Shown here in pieces: positions 8,086 through 17,059 of a DNA stretch of 64,000 nt (position 1 is its first letter; every line of letters begins with the position of its first letter). The position numbers were made by a program, and so were the translations under genes. Source of the stretch: Devosia sp. 1566 (GTDB lineage: Bacteria > Pseudomonadota > Alphaproteobacteria > Rhizobiales > Devosiaceae); NCBI RefSeq assembly GCF_004005995.1, contig NZ_CP034767.1, positions 2,914,001 through 2,978,000 on the forward strand. Reading direction: 5' to 3'. A model generated the notes under the pieces. The model ran no database searches and was not told the origin of the DNA. It saw nothing but the letters and a program-made list of their open reading frames with translations.

Positions 8086-10163
8086 GGCTGAGGGGTGAGA
8101 ACCAAAGTGCGCAGGCGGCTCTGCTCCCTTGCTAAAGCCAACTCTAGTGCCAGACAGGCTGGAAGCAATGTGCCCCAAACCGGAAGGATCAGGATATAGG
8201 CCCAATTCACCGTGGGAGACAGGGCGGTATTCGCCAGGGTGATCACGAGAATCGAGAGGCTGACCGCAGCGGCGAGTGGTGCTCGTCGTACCAGCGCAAA
8301 CGAGAGCCCGATCAACATCAGCGAAGCAATCATCAAAGCGGAGGTATGTGACAGAGCCTTGTACAAGGCTATCATGGCGCGGTGAGCCCTCTCTAATAGA
8401 GGAAGATCATGCACCAGCCCGAAATTGTCCGCAGTTGGAACGGCAGCGCCGATATTGGGCTGGTTTTCGCGAACTTCATATTTGTCGTAGATCTGCCAGA
8501 TTTGATCGCTGCCGAGCCTTTTGCCCCTGTTGAAGATCCGCACCAGAGTGGCGGTGGGATCCGCAAGAACCGCCGCGATGACTCCCGATCGCAACTCACG
8601 GGCCAAGCTGGCCGCTGCCTCATCGCTAAGTCGGCCTTCATGGCTCCAGAAGAACTGCTCGGCGCCTTTCTCGCAAAGCTCATTGACCGGCCCGAACTTG
8701 GCAATCACCCCCTGGAGTCGCCCGGGCTGTTCACGGCAGCCGGCATAGGGCCGGGCAACGTCAACCAAGCTCGAAAGCAGGTAGAGGCTGCGCTCTCGCG
8801 GCAGGTTGACGCCATGAGCAAGCGGGAGTGCCATGTTCAGGCCAAACGCGGCAATACCAGTGGCAATAACGATGGCCCCAAGTGAACGAAGTCCGCTCCA
8901 GTGCCGTCCTTGCCAAAGGCTGCAGGCAATCAGGATGAAGGCAACTACCAGAATAAGCACGTATTCGGTGCGAAGCAGAGCCGCGACGCCAATTACGCTA
9001 AGACCAAGCGCTGCGCCGAACCCCAGTCGGCGCTCAAGGAGCACCGGTCTTAGACCACTGAAAAGGATCGCCAGGCCAGCCATCGCGAGAAGGCCCGCGA
9101 GAAAGTAGCGCTGAACTGAGTAAGTAAGAACAAACAGCAGCGGGCTCAAGCCAATGCCGGCCAGCATCAGAGTGGAGACCAGCTTTCCTCGTTGCGGATA
9201 AGCGGTCTTTAGCTGCTGACCCAGATAAAGCACGGTGAGAAACACCAGCAGCACCGCGGGCAACTGAATTAGATCATAGCCGATGAAGTTGAACAAATAG
9301 AGATAAACAACATAGGCGCCCGAGAACCAGGTCGTGAAGCTATCCCCGCTGACACGCCAGATGATCAAGTCCGAAATGATCAAGGCTGGAAACACCAGAA
9401 GATAGGTGCCGCCAAACAGCAAGGTCGCGGCAAAGGCAAACAACTTTTGTTGGGTGAACAGGCACACCACGCTGCGCCATCTGCCGCTCAGTAGCAGCCA
9501 TGTGCCCAGAAGCGCGGCCGCCACAGAGAAGGCTAGAGCGTAAGCGATGCGGATGCGCGACCATTGGCCGAACTGCTGGAATGATGCTCGCGTGGCTTCC
9601 CCAGCCTTGGCGGAAAATACGTCGAGACGTGTCACGCGATCATCAACAACGATCACCTCGAAATCGCCGGAGGTCCGGAACGCCACTTCCCCCGGGGCCC
9701 GGGAAGTCATCCCCACCATCACTGCGTTCTGAGTGGTCCAGCTGGTTAACCCATCACGCGATCGCGCAACCAGATAGCTTCCTGAGCGCACGGGCGTGCA
9801 GTTATGTTCAATGCAAGCCAAGTCTCCGGCCGTGACCTGGTAGACAGCATAATCGGCGTCTGCCTTGGTGAAGTGCGCGAGCGCTAGAAGAGGCTGATTT
9901 CCCCGCCGAAGCAAGAGCGGCCCCGCCCCTTCTCCATACATCCGGTCATGAACCTGCAGTTCGGATCCTGGATAACGGTCGAAAAACGAACCGAGCCATA
10001 TCTGGGGATGATCGGCCCCTAGCGGGAACATGCGAACCAAGGGAATGCTTTTGGCTCCCCCTAAAGCCAGAAGAAAGCAGGCTCCGAAGATCAAGGAAAA
10101 AGTGATCAAGCCCTTCCAAAGCACCGCGCAAGAAACAGGGAGAAGGCGCATGCGCTGGGTCAT
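8073..10163 (-). CDS. Polytopic membrane protein of unknown function (last gene of glycan operon)
   Basis: A 696-residue protein that I do not recognise. A first hydrophobic segment (about residues 10-30) is followed by a hydrophilic, strand-rich stretch of roughly 190 residues, probably extracytoplasmic. About ten further membrane helices run from about residue 215, interrupted by a second soluble loop (about 440-580). This resembles the general plan of GT-C-fold glycosyltransferases, but no diagnostic acidic motif was identified. The ATG at 10163 is preferred over an upstream GTG-type extension because it lies just past the stop of the previous gene. It is the terminal gene of the seven-gene operon. 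Confidence 0.75.
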   Translation of the reverse strand: MTQRMRLLPVSCAVLWKGLITFSLIFGACFLLALGGAKSIPLVRMFPLGADHPQIWLGSFFDRYPGSELQVHDRMYGEGAGPLLLRRGNQPLLALAHFTKADADYAVYQVTAGDLACIEHNCTPVRSGSYLVARSRDGLTSWTTQNAVMVGMTSRAPGEVAFRTSGDFEVIVVDDRVTRLDVFSAKAGEATRASFQQFGQWSRIRIAYALAFSVAAALLGTWLLLSGRWRSVVCLFTQQKLFAFAATLLFGGTYLLVFPALIISDLIIWRVSGDSFTTWFSGAYVVYLYLFNFIGYDLIQLPAVLLVFLTVLYLGQQLKTAYPQRGKLVSTLMLAGIGLSPLLFVLTYSVQRYFLAGLLAMAGLAILFSGLRPVLLERRLGFGAALGLSVIGVAALLRTEYVLILVVAFILIACSLWQGRHWSGLRSLGAIVIATGIAAFGLNMALPLAHGVNLPRERSLYLLSSLVDVARPYAGCREQPGRLQGVIAKFGPVNELCEKGAEQFFWSHEGRLSDEAAASLARELRSGVIAAVLADPTATLVRIFNRGKRLGSDQIWQIYDKYEVRENQPNIGAAVPTADNFGLVHDLPLLERAHRAMIALYKALSHTSALMIASLMLIGLSFALVRRAPLAAAVSLSILVITLANTALSPTVNWAYILILPVWGTLLPACLALELALAREQSRLRTLVLTPQPVGA

Positions 10164-10176
10164 GAAAGACGTAAGC

Positions 10177-12378
10177 CTACTGAGGAGATGGGAGGCGGCG
10201 TGTCCGCCGCCCTGGTCCGAACAGCCTCGGGTGGGCCAACGACACCCCCATGGCAAGCAATGCGCCCATAGCCGAGACCATCAGCCCCAGGGTCTGCCTC
10301 GGTGGCCAGAAGAACAGCTCAAGGGTGCCGGTAGCGCCTGGGGGCAGGTCTACGGCGACGAAGATCCCGTCCAGGGCACGCACGGGGATGAACTCCCCGT
10401 TGAACCGGGCGCGATAGCCGGGCCACCACAGACGGGCAAAAACTAGGGGGGCGCTTTGGGCAGTGCTGTTGCGGACGTTGAGTAGTTCCCCCCCGAGACG
10501 GGGCTGAGAAGCTTGCTCTGCCGTGGCGCCAGCCGGCAGCCATGACAAGGTGCCGGGCATTGTGGACAAATTTCGCTCGAAGCGCTGCCCGAACTGGCCG
10601 TCCTGGACCATGGTCCATTCACGTCCCAACAGGGGGCGCAGCTTCTCCAGATGTTGGTCCTTGGCTACGGTGATTTCATCCACGCGGAAGAGATCGAGGT
10701 AAGGTGCACCGGTCTCGGGCTCAGATTGGACGACGCGTACGGCACTTTCTGGACAGGTTTCCGCACGCCAGTTGAAGCACAAGATGGGATCAAGGCCCCG
10801 GTGCCCGATGCTGCTATAGCCATTGATCATGGCGAGGCCTGATTCAAGGAAAGTGTACCCGTTGGAGAACCGCTCGAGCCGTAGATCGCGCCCCTCATTC
10901 CCCTGCGCGCCCAAGGAAAGAGAATAGGTCTCGGGCGGTAGGGCTGAAAACGCCGCCATAGCTGTCGAGGTTTGCCGTGGCGTGTTGAGCTCGCCAAAAT
11001 TTCCATGTCGCGTAATCAGCAGATGAGTGCCCACAAACAAAGCAAGCCCCACGCCCACCAGCACTGCGACAGCCCTGCCGGGGCGCCGGCGTGTGAGCAG
11101 AAACAGCCCAAGGCCCACACACGATATTACCGCGAAAGCCAGATGCACCAGAGCACGATTGGGCGTGACCTGCAGTGAGCCCACAAGTACCAACAAAAGC
11201 AGAAGGACGCTGATGAGAATCCGGCGCCGGGTGAACTCTAGTCCGGCCTGTTGCACCATGAGGCAGAAGACTAGGAGCATGGCCAAGTGCAAATAAGGCA
11301 GCCACCGCAGGAAGTAGCGGATCATCAGCAACTGCTCAGGACCCTGCATCACGAACAGCATGAAGCCTGAAAATGCCAGCAGGGCGGCAAGCGCGGGTCT
11401 GGTCCAATCGATCCGCCGCCAGTTAAGCAAGGCCATCATCGGCACAATGAACCACGCCAGGTAGAAGATTGGCACCTGCACCCGGCCAAAGCCGCCATAG
11501 ATGTTCATGAAACCCAGATGCGATGCCGAACTGATCTGCAGCAAGTCGCGCAAATTGGGCGTGAGGAAATCGGCATTATAGATATGGTTCTGCCGGTCTC
11601 CCGCACCGCCAGTCCCCAGCACACCCAGCAGCGGCAAAGCGGCCAGCAGGGTCGCGGCCAAGACCGCTGCGGGCGCCGCCAGCGCGACGCGCCACCCTCT
11701 TTCCCGCCATTGCTCATAGATTGTGAGCAGGCACACGAAGCCGAGCATAAGGATCGTATGGGGAAAGCCGGAGCTGATGGTCAGATAGCTAAAGAGCACA
11801 GCGCCAAGAAAATGCAGCCGCGACCGCGGCGCCATTCGCAGTAAAGCCCAGGACCAAACCAGCCAGGCGCTTGAGGAAAAAATCGGAAACCAGTTGGAAG
11901 CCGCCCAGTAACTCAGGAAGTTGCTGCAAGCCATGGTAATGGCCACGAGCCACGCCCAACGCATTTCCAGCCCAAAGCTGCGGGCCAACACATAGGTGCC
12001 CGAGGTCAGCACTCCATAATAGAAGCAAGCCTGGAAGGCCGCTGCCGCTTCGAAGTCCTGAATGGAGGGCAGGATCGCGTACAGGGCTAAACTAACAGGA
12101 TTGTAGATGGCGAACTGAAATTCCGCCGCGATATTGCTGCCCCACCAGCTGTGCAGCGTCAGATACGGGAACTCGCCCGCACGCAACAGTCTGCCAATAT
12201 GGTAGAATATCGGCATAAACTGGAACTGCATGTCATCATTGTAGTAAAAACCGTGGCGGGTAAGAAACGGCACAATTCCGATTACCACGCCCACGGCAAA
12301 CAGCAGGGGCAATACCAACCACAGGCGCTCGCCCGTGCCGCTGCCTGCTGTATTTCTATGTTCGAGGCGAACCGTCAC
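10177..12378 (-). CDS. YfhO-like polytopic membrane protein, putative GT-C glycosyltransferase
   Basis: A 733-residue integral membrane protein with roughly a dozen hydrophobic helices over residues 20-450, followed by a soluble C-terminal domain and a final membrane helix. An early loop carries YYNDDMQFQFMP, where the acidic pair after the first helix is where GT-C enzymes keep catalytic residues. The C-terminal block ARLWWPGYRARFNGE with LPPGATGTLEL is typical of YfhO-family proteins, linked in Gram-positives to glycosylation of wall polymers. The GTG start overlaps the HAD gene stop by four bases. The likely substrate is a polyprenyl-phosphate sugar, which is an inference. Confidence 0.8.
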   Translation of the reverse strand: MTVRLEHRNTAGSGTGERLWLVLPLLFAVGVVIGIVPFLTRHGFYYNDDMQFQFMPIFYHIGRLLRAGEFPYLTLHSWWGSNIAAEFQFAIYNPVSLALYAILPSIQDFEAAAAFQACFYYGVLTSGTYVLARSFGLEMRWAWLVAITMACSNFLSYWAASNWFPIFSSSAWLVWSWALLRMAPRSRLHFLGAVLFSYLTISSGFPHTILMLGFVCLLTIYEQWRERGWRVALAAPAAVLAATLLAALPLLGVLGTGGAGDRQNHIYNADFLTPNLRDLLQISSASHLGFMNIYGGFGRVQVPIFYLAWFIVPMMALLNWRRIDWTRPALAALLAFSGFMLFVMQGPEQLLMIRYFLRWLPYLHLAMLLVFCLMVQQAGLEFTRRRILISVLLLLLVLVGSLQVTPNRALVHLAFAVISCVGLGLFLLTRRRPGRAVAVLVGVGLALFVGTHLLITRHGNFGELNTPRQTSTAMAAFSALPPETYSLSLGAQGNEGRDLRLERFSNGYTFLESGLAMINGYSSIGHRGLDPILCFNWRAETCPESAVRVVQSEPETGAPYLDLFRVDEITVAKDQHLEKLRPLLGREWTMVQDGQFGQRFERNLSTMPGTLSWLPAGATAEQASQPRLGGELLNVRNSTAQSAPLVFARLWWPGYRARFNGEFIPVRALDGIFVAVDLPPGATGTLELFFWPPRQTLGLMVSAMGALLAMGVSLAHPRLFGPGRRTRRLPSPQ

Positions 12379-12941
12379 GCCAGCACCACGCGAATAGCCT
12401 GCGCGCCGAAGGCGCTGGCGCTGGCCATGCCGATGTCAGAATCCTCAAAGATCAGGCAGTCCTCGGGCAGGACTTCAAGGCGTTCGGCGGCAAGTTGATA
12501 GGCTTGCGGGTCAGGCTTGTGGCGCTGCACGTCGCTACCCGTGACAATGGTATCGAACAGATCAACGAGGCCATGATGAGCCAGAATTGCGCCAGCGTTA
12601 GCGGCGGAGGCTGTGGTCACCAACGCCGTGCGGCAGAGTGCGCGATTGAGTTGTAACAGCCGCACGAGCGGGGTGTTGATGGCTACCATGTCCATCATAC
12701 CTGCATAAAGCTGTGCCTTGCGCGCTGCGATCACCGCCGGATCGGAGCCTACGCCCGCTTCTTCCAGCATGACCGGAAGAAACTGGCGCCAGTTACGGCC
12801 AAAGCTGAGTGCGTGAAAGCGCTCCTGTTCAACTGCAACGCCATGCTCGGCTAACGCAGCGGCGTAGGCGGCGTGATTAGCCGCAGCGGTATCGGCGAGC
12901 GTGCCGTCGAGATCCACCAGAATGGCACGGATTGGCGTCAC
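12375..12941 (-). CDS. HAD-superfamily phosphatase
   Basis: A 188-residue HAD subclass I hydrolase. Motif I is LVDLDGTLADT at about residues 8-18, where the first Asp is the nucleophile. A cap follows, then motif II in TTASAAN near 112, a lysine in the RHKPDPQAY block near 145, and the acidic IFEDSDIGMASA motif IV near 167. The family includes beta-phosphoglucomutase and sugar-phosphate phosphatases. It starts with GTG overlapping the upstream stop (GTGA) and ends overlapping the next start, so it is tightly co-translated with a kinase-like fusion and a nucleotidyltransferase. That suggests it acts on a sugar- or alcohol-phosphate intermediate of the same pathway. Confidence 0.88.
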   Translation of the reverse strand: MTPIRAILVDLDGTLADTAAANHAAYAAALAEHGVAVEQERFHALSFGRNWRQFLPVMLEEAGVGSDPAVIAARKAQLYAGMMDMVAINTPLVRLLQLNRALCRTALVTTASAANAGAILAHHGLVDLFDTIVTGSDVQRHKPDPQAYQLAAERLEVLPEDCLIFEDSDIGMASASAFGAQAIRVVLA

Positions 12942-14851
12942 AGCGCCATCTCACGGTAGCGACGCAGCAGCAGGCAGGTGCAGGCGAAAAAGGTCAGCCC
13001 TTTAGCCGCGTCCTGGCGGATCTTGTAAGGGGTCAACCGCAGATAATGCATCAATTCATGGAAATACACTTCGCGCAGCCGCTCCGGCCCGCCCGCCCGC
13101 TCGAGGATGGCCTCGTAATGGCTGTGGAGCGCACTATAAGCATGCGACTTAGTCTGACCCAGGCTGATGCTGGCTCCGTTCACCGTGCACAGCACGCCCC
13201 GATTGAGGGTCTCATAGCCCAGGTGCAGCGACTGCATCAGCTTGGCCCAGTCGATCAACGGAGAGTCAAAGACGTTTTCGGGATTAGGATCGATAATGAA
13301 CCAGCCTTCCGGGCGGTCGGGCGAAACAATTATGTTCTCGATCGTAAGATCACCATGAATGGTGCTGGTGCGCCGGTCGGTAACCTGTTGGGCCAGCCAT
13401 CCGGGATCGAGCAGGCACTCCCACTCCCCCAGATCGTGGGGTGTGCCGTTGATCTCAAACTTCTCATCGGGGAGCATGGTGCGGACAAAATCCAGGATTT
13501 TGCGCGCGTTCTCGCTTCCCTTCTGCTCAAGATAGGCGGCAATCAGCTTGGGATCAGCATCAGGCCCGCTGTTGAGGTCATGAAAGGCTGCAACCCGAGC
13601 CGTGACTTGCTCGAGCAAGGCCTTGCTATTCGCGAGGGGGGTGGTGTGAATGGCGTCGTAAAGATCTGCCGTGGGCACGACCAAGGGCATGTCGTAGCGG
13701 TAAAAGCTTTCCCCATCGCGTTCACCAACCACATCCACCAATGAGAGCTGGTCGTGCCGGTGCGCTTTGAGCCAGTCGGCCTGCACCTTGAGCTTACGAC
13801 CAGGCACTCCCAGCGCGAACTTCCGGATCAGCAAACGGTCATCCACTTCGACCAGGGCGGTGATGGCGTCGGAGCCGCCATTGAACAGCTTGTGCACCAG
13901 CCCGTCTTCCACGGCGCGCAAGCCAAAACCGGTGACCACGTGATCATCACCGCTGAACAGCGATGCCAGGAAGTATTCGTATTCCGCTTCCCGCTTGAAC
14001 CGGTTGCGGCTTTGCGGCGGCGAGCGGTCGGCGGGTGTGCCACCATAAAAGCGTAGCGCCAGGACCAGACGGCGGATCACCGACCCCTGCCGCACCATGC
14101 CGTAGCCCAGAATGCCGAGCAGCGGCAGCACGGTAAACAGGAACATAGCCAGTTCGCGCCGATCGAGGCTGCCGTTCAAAAGATAATCGGCCAGCGAACG
14201 TAGCGGGGTTCCAAACACCGCATAAAGCGTACTGCCAATGTTTTCTCCGGCCACCGCGCCAAAAACGAGATAGGCGGCGCCATAAAGGATCCACATGCCA
14301 AGGGTTGCCAGCAGGAAGCGCGGCTTGAGCAGCGTCCCGGCGGCAATCAACTCGCTGAAGCTCCACACGAAATCCACAAGGGCGAAGCGCACCCGATCGT
14401 TGAAGGCCGAGGCAACCCACCAGACGAGGCGGCGCACATCGCGCGAAGCCCGCAACAGAAACGCAAAGGCCACCGCCAGCGCGCCAAAAGCCAGCATGCT
14501 GAACGCGACGGTGACGATCGGAACGCTCGGCTGCATTCCGGCGAGCCCGAGCACGGCAGCCACGATGCCAACTGCGAACAAATCGCTGACCCGCTCGGCC
14601 AGCACGGTGCCGCCGATATAGCCCAGCCGCACCTGCTCGCGCAGGCTGACATAATATGCTCGCAGCAATTCCCCGAGGCGAAACGGAATAAGTGCATTGA
14701 CGGCGTAGCCGAGCCCCAACCCAACCAACAGGTTGAAACGCTTGACGTGATCGCGTGGAAACAACAGTCCCCAGCGCAGTGCGCGGGCAAAATGCCCCAA
14801 CAGCAGCAAAACGCTGGCTGCAACCAGCAAAAGCGCATCAACCCCGCTCAT
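12938..14851 (-). CDS. Fusion: flippase-like (LPG synthase TM/AglD-type) membrane domain plus aminoglycoside-phosphotransferase-fold kinase
   Basis: A 637-residue two-part protein. Residues 1-270 hold seven or eight helices and the FRLGELLRAYY motif of the lysylphosphatidylglycerol-synthase transmembrane family. Residues 300-637 look like a protein-kinase-like phosphotransferase: the Brenner motif IHGDLTIENII near 500 and the metal-binding IDPNPEN near 520 are clear. The ATG at 14851 shares one base with the preceding TGA; an adjacent TTG one codon earlier is an alternative. I infer that the kinase half phosphorylates a small sugar or alcohol, or a lipid-linked sugar, on the cytoplasmic face. 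I do not know a characterised protein with this fusion. Confidence 0.82.
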   Translation of the reverse strand: MSGVDALLLVAASVLLLLGHFARALRWGLLFPRDHVKRFNLLVGLGLGYAVNALIPFRLGELLRAYYVSLREQVRLGYIGGTVLAERVSDLFAVGIVAAVLGLAGMQPSVPIVTVAFSMLAFGALAVAFAFLLRASRDVRRLVWWVASAFNDRVRFALVDFVWSFSELIAAGTLLKPRFLLATLGMWILYGAAYLVFGAVAGENIGSTLYAVFGTPLRSLADYLLNGSLDRRELAMFLFTVLPLLGILGYGMVRQGSVIRRLVLALRFYGGTPADRSPPQSRNRFKREAEYEYFLASLFSGDDHVVTGFGLRAVEDGLVHKLFNGGSDAITALVEVDDRLLIRKFALGVPGRKLKVQADWLKAHRHDQLSLVDVVGERDGESFYRYDMPLVVPTADLYDAIHTTPLANSKALLEQVTARVAAFHDLNSGPDADPKLIAAYLEQKGSENARKILDFVRTMLPDEKFEINGTPHDLGEWECLLDPGWLAQQVTDRRTSTIHGDLTIENIIVSPDRPEGWFIIDPNPENVFDSPLIDWAKLMQSLHLGYETLNRGVLCTVNGASISLGQTKSHAYSALHSHYEAILERAGGPERLREVYFHELMHYLRLTPYKIRQDAAKGLTFFACTCLLLRRYREMAL

Positions 14852-15585
14852 CAAGACAATGATCGCCAGGCCATGTGGCGACGCAGCACCGCAATATCCA
14901 CCCCCTCGAGTTCCTCGGGCGTGCCAAAACTGAGGTGCAGATCAAGATCAGTCTTGGTGATGCTGTCCCCGCTCTGCAGAATTGTGTTCATCAAGCCGCT
15001 GATAAAGAGCTCATCATAAGGGCAGGATGCGCGATAAGCTTCCATCGCGCCACTTGCCGTCTGCGGGCTCGCAAACAAATAGCACCCGGCGATCGCAAAG
15101 GGACTAACCACCTGCTTTTCCACCGTGTCGGCGACAAAGCCTTCGTCATCCATTCGCGCATAGGAATAGGCCGGACTATCGGAGCGGAAGCACACTAACC
15201 CGGCCGCAGCGTTGCTGCTCAAAGCTGCTACCGCGTCAGGCAGGCCCGAGCACAGGAAAGCGTGATCGCAATCATTGACGGCGAGGGGTCCAGTACCTGC
15301 AAGTTCTTCAATTCCCACCATCGCAGTTTCAGCGGCGCCCGCCGTAACCTCGGGGAGCCGCACTAGCTTGGCGTCAGGATAAAAAGCTGCGATCCGCTGA
15401 TCGATGGCGAAATCACGACAATGCTCTTCGAGCACAACGAACACCATCTCGCCCACCGGCGCGGCGCGGCGCACGCTCTCGGTGGCCCACCAGAAAAATG
15501 GCATGCCATCAAGATCGATCAACGGCTTGGGCTGCAACTGCCCCGCCCGCGAAAACCGCGAACCCCGCCCCGCCATCGGCATCAC
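14851..15585 (-). CDS. Sugar/alcohol-phosphate nucleotidyltransferase (NTP-transferase family)
   Basis: A 244-residue Rossmann-like nucleotidyltransferase. The signature PMAGRGSRFS at the N-terminus is the nucleotide-binding loop, QPKPLIDLDG follows with the conserved lysine, and VNDCDHAFLC around residue 90 replaces the usual metal-binding LxGD block. The frame is open back to 15663 inside the previous gene. GTG at 15585 is chosen because family members start just before the glycine loop; CTG at 15594, behind an AAGGA sequence, or ATG at 15582 are possible. Next to a kinase and a phosphatase it would activate the phosphorylated substrate to an NDP derivative, much as LicC or HddC do. Confidence 0.82.
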   Translation of the reverse strand: MMPMAGRGSRFSRAGQLQPKPLIDLDGMPFFWWATESVRRAAPVGEMVFVVLEEHCRDFAIDQRIAAFYPDAKLVRLPEVTAGAAETAMVGIEELAGTGPLAVNDCDHAFLCSGLPDAVAALSSNAAAGLVCFRSDSPAYSYARMDDEGFVADTVEKQVVSPFAIAGCYLFASPQTASGAMEAYRASCPYDELFISGLMNTILQSGDSITKTDLDLHLSFGTPEELEGVDIAVLRRHMAWRSLS

Positions 15586-15601
15586 GAGCGACAGCCCGTC
15601 C

Positions 15602-16423
15602 TTAGCGCTGCGCACTGAGCACCTGCGACTGGTTATCCAGCATCTCGAAACGGTATTCTGCAACGGGCGTCGCGCGATGGTCGGTATTGCGCATCACCTT
15701 GCGGCGAAAAACGTAGTCGAACAGGATCGTAAGGGTCTTAGTCGCCTGTGACATCATCTTGACGTTGGAAACCTGATCGTCCTCCCGCCAGCTGATCGGA
15801 AAGAACATCAGCTTGCGCCGGGCGTCAAATGCGCCCAGCAGCAGAAATACGTTAAACGGCAGATCATCGGAATACCTTGCGATCCGGGCATCATCGAAGA
15901 ACGGGCGGGAAAAAATGTTGAGACCTGATCCCAGATCATAAACCGCCCTGCCCGAGCCAATGCTGAACAGCGTGTTGAAGACGTAGTTGCCAAAAATCCG
16001 GAACTTCGAATAGCCAGCAAGCTGGGAGCCCGCCATGAAGCGCGCGCCAAGGCAGGCATCATGCGAACGATGCGCGCCGCGCGCCAATATCGGCAGAAGA
16101 TCCGCTATACTGCCCTGATCGTCCCCATGCAGCACCACCACATGGGTGAAACCATGCTCACGGGCATAGGTGAAAGCCGCCTTGTGCGACCCGCCGAGCC
16201 CATAATTGGCAACATTGCGACCCACTATGCAGTTGTGCAGCCCTAGCGCGTCCCTAGCTTTGATGGCCGCAGCAGCGGTGCCGTCGCGGCTTTGGTTGTC
16301 GAGTATAAGAATGGTGTGAAAATGCGCGCGCGTCTCGGGAGCACTGAACTGCCCCAGCACGCGTCCGATCTGTGCGGCACAGTTGTAGGCGGGAACAAAC
16401 ACGAGGATTTTGTCAGACGACAA
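15602..16423 (-). CDS. Family 2 glycosyltransferase (dolichyl-phosphate-mannose-synthase-like)
   Basis: A 273-residue cytosolic GT-A enzyme starting SSDKILVFVPAYN, with LILDNQSRDGT near residue 40 and the metal-binding LHGDDQGS near 100. DPM1/GtrB-like enzymes load a sugar onto polyprenyl phosphate for use by membrane GT-C enzymes. The frame is open into gtrA, but the TTG at 16423 sits two bases after the gtrA stop with GGAG six bases before it, so it is preferred. The GtrA-GtrB pairing just upstream and the two polytopic proteins downstream fit a polyprenyl-P-sugar pathway. A second strand-specific motif, WREDD near residue 230, is also visible. Confidence 0.86.
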   Translation of the reverse strand: MSSDKILVFVPAYNCAAQIGRVLGQFSAPETRAHFHTILILDNQSRDGTAAAAIKARDALGLHNCIVGRNVANYGLGGSHKAAFTYAREHGFTHVVVLHGDDQGSIADLLPILARGAHRSHDACLGARFMAGSQLAGYSKFRIFGNYVFNTLFSIGSGRAVYDLGSGLNIFSRPFFDDARIARYSDDLPFNVFLLLGAFDARRKLMFFPISWREDDQVSNVKMMSQATKTLTILFDYVFRRKVMRNTDHRATPVAEYRFEMLDNQSQVLSAQR

Positions 16424-16425
16424 GA

Positions 16426-16878
16426 CTAGCTCCGCTGCATAATAAAGCGGGCGACAAAGAAATTCGTGGCCAGCAGAAAAGGTGTAATAGCGCATTTTGC
16501 CGCAAAGGCTAGCAAAGTCAGGGCATAATTCATCTTCTGGGCTCCTGCCAGCCCGACCAAGGCACTGGTGACGACTTCAGCAGCAGCAGCACCGGCCAGG
16601 ATCATGCCGATCGAATACACCAGATAAACAATGAGCTTTCTCGAGAGCCCTCCGCCTTCATGGGCGAACACATAGCGGCTGGAAACAAGGAACGAGAAGC
16701 TTGCGCCACAGAGCCCCCCAACGAGCCCCGCCCAGAAGACACGCGCGCCCAACATCACCAACACCGTGTAAACGCCGGTATCCAGCAGCCAGCCCACTCC
16801 GGAAACTGCCACAAACCGCACCAGCTTGGAGCCTCGCGCCGCTGGAGCTGTGCCGGCCGGGGAAGTGGAGATCGCCAT
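16426..16878 (-). CDS. GtrA-family membrane protein, putative polyprenyl-phosphate-sugar flippase
   Basis: A 150-residue protein with four predicted helices (about 23-42, 48-66, 80-103 and 118-142), the size and layout of GtrA. The RFVAVSGVGWLLDTGVYT motif at the first helix is characteristic of the family. GtrA proteins are thought to move polyprenyl-phosphate-linked glucose, or another single sugar, across the inner membrane. It is the first gene of the operon and is followed at once by a GtrB-like glycosyltransferase. The 181-bp gap to the divergent gene at 17060 should hold the operon promoter. Confidence 0.87.
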   Translation of the reverse strand: MAISTSPAGTAPAARGSKLVRFVAVSGVGWLLDTGVYTVLVMLGARVFWAGLVGGLCGASFSFLVSSRYVFAHEGGGLSRKLIVYLVYSIGMILAGAAAAEVVTSALVGLAGAQKMNYALTLLAFAAKCAITPFLLATNFFVARFIMQRS

Positions 16879-17059
16879 GAAAAACCTTGGGCACGGATCA
16901 GCAAACTGCGTGGGCCGCGACTTTCATCGCGCCCCAGATAACGGGCGAGGCAGTGTTGGGCAAGACAAACCTTGGGTGCGAGGCTATAGCAAGAGCAGAT
17001 TTGAGCCGCTTTGGCGGATGGGCTAAAGAGGCGGCTTTCCAGCAACAGAAAACCCGCTC

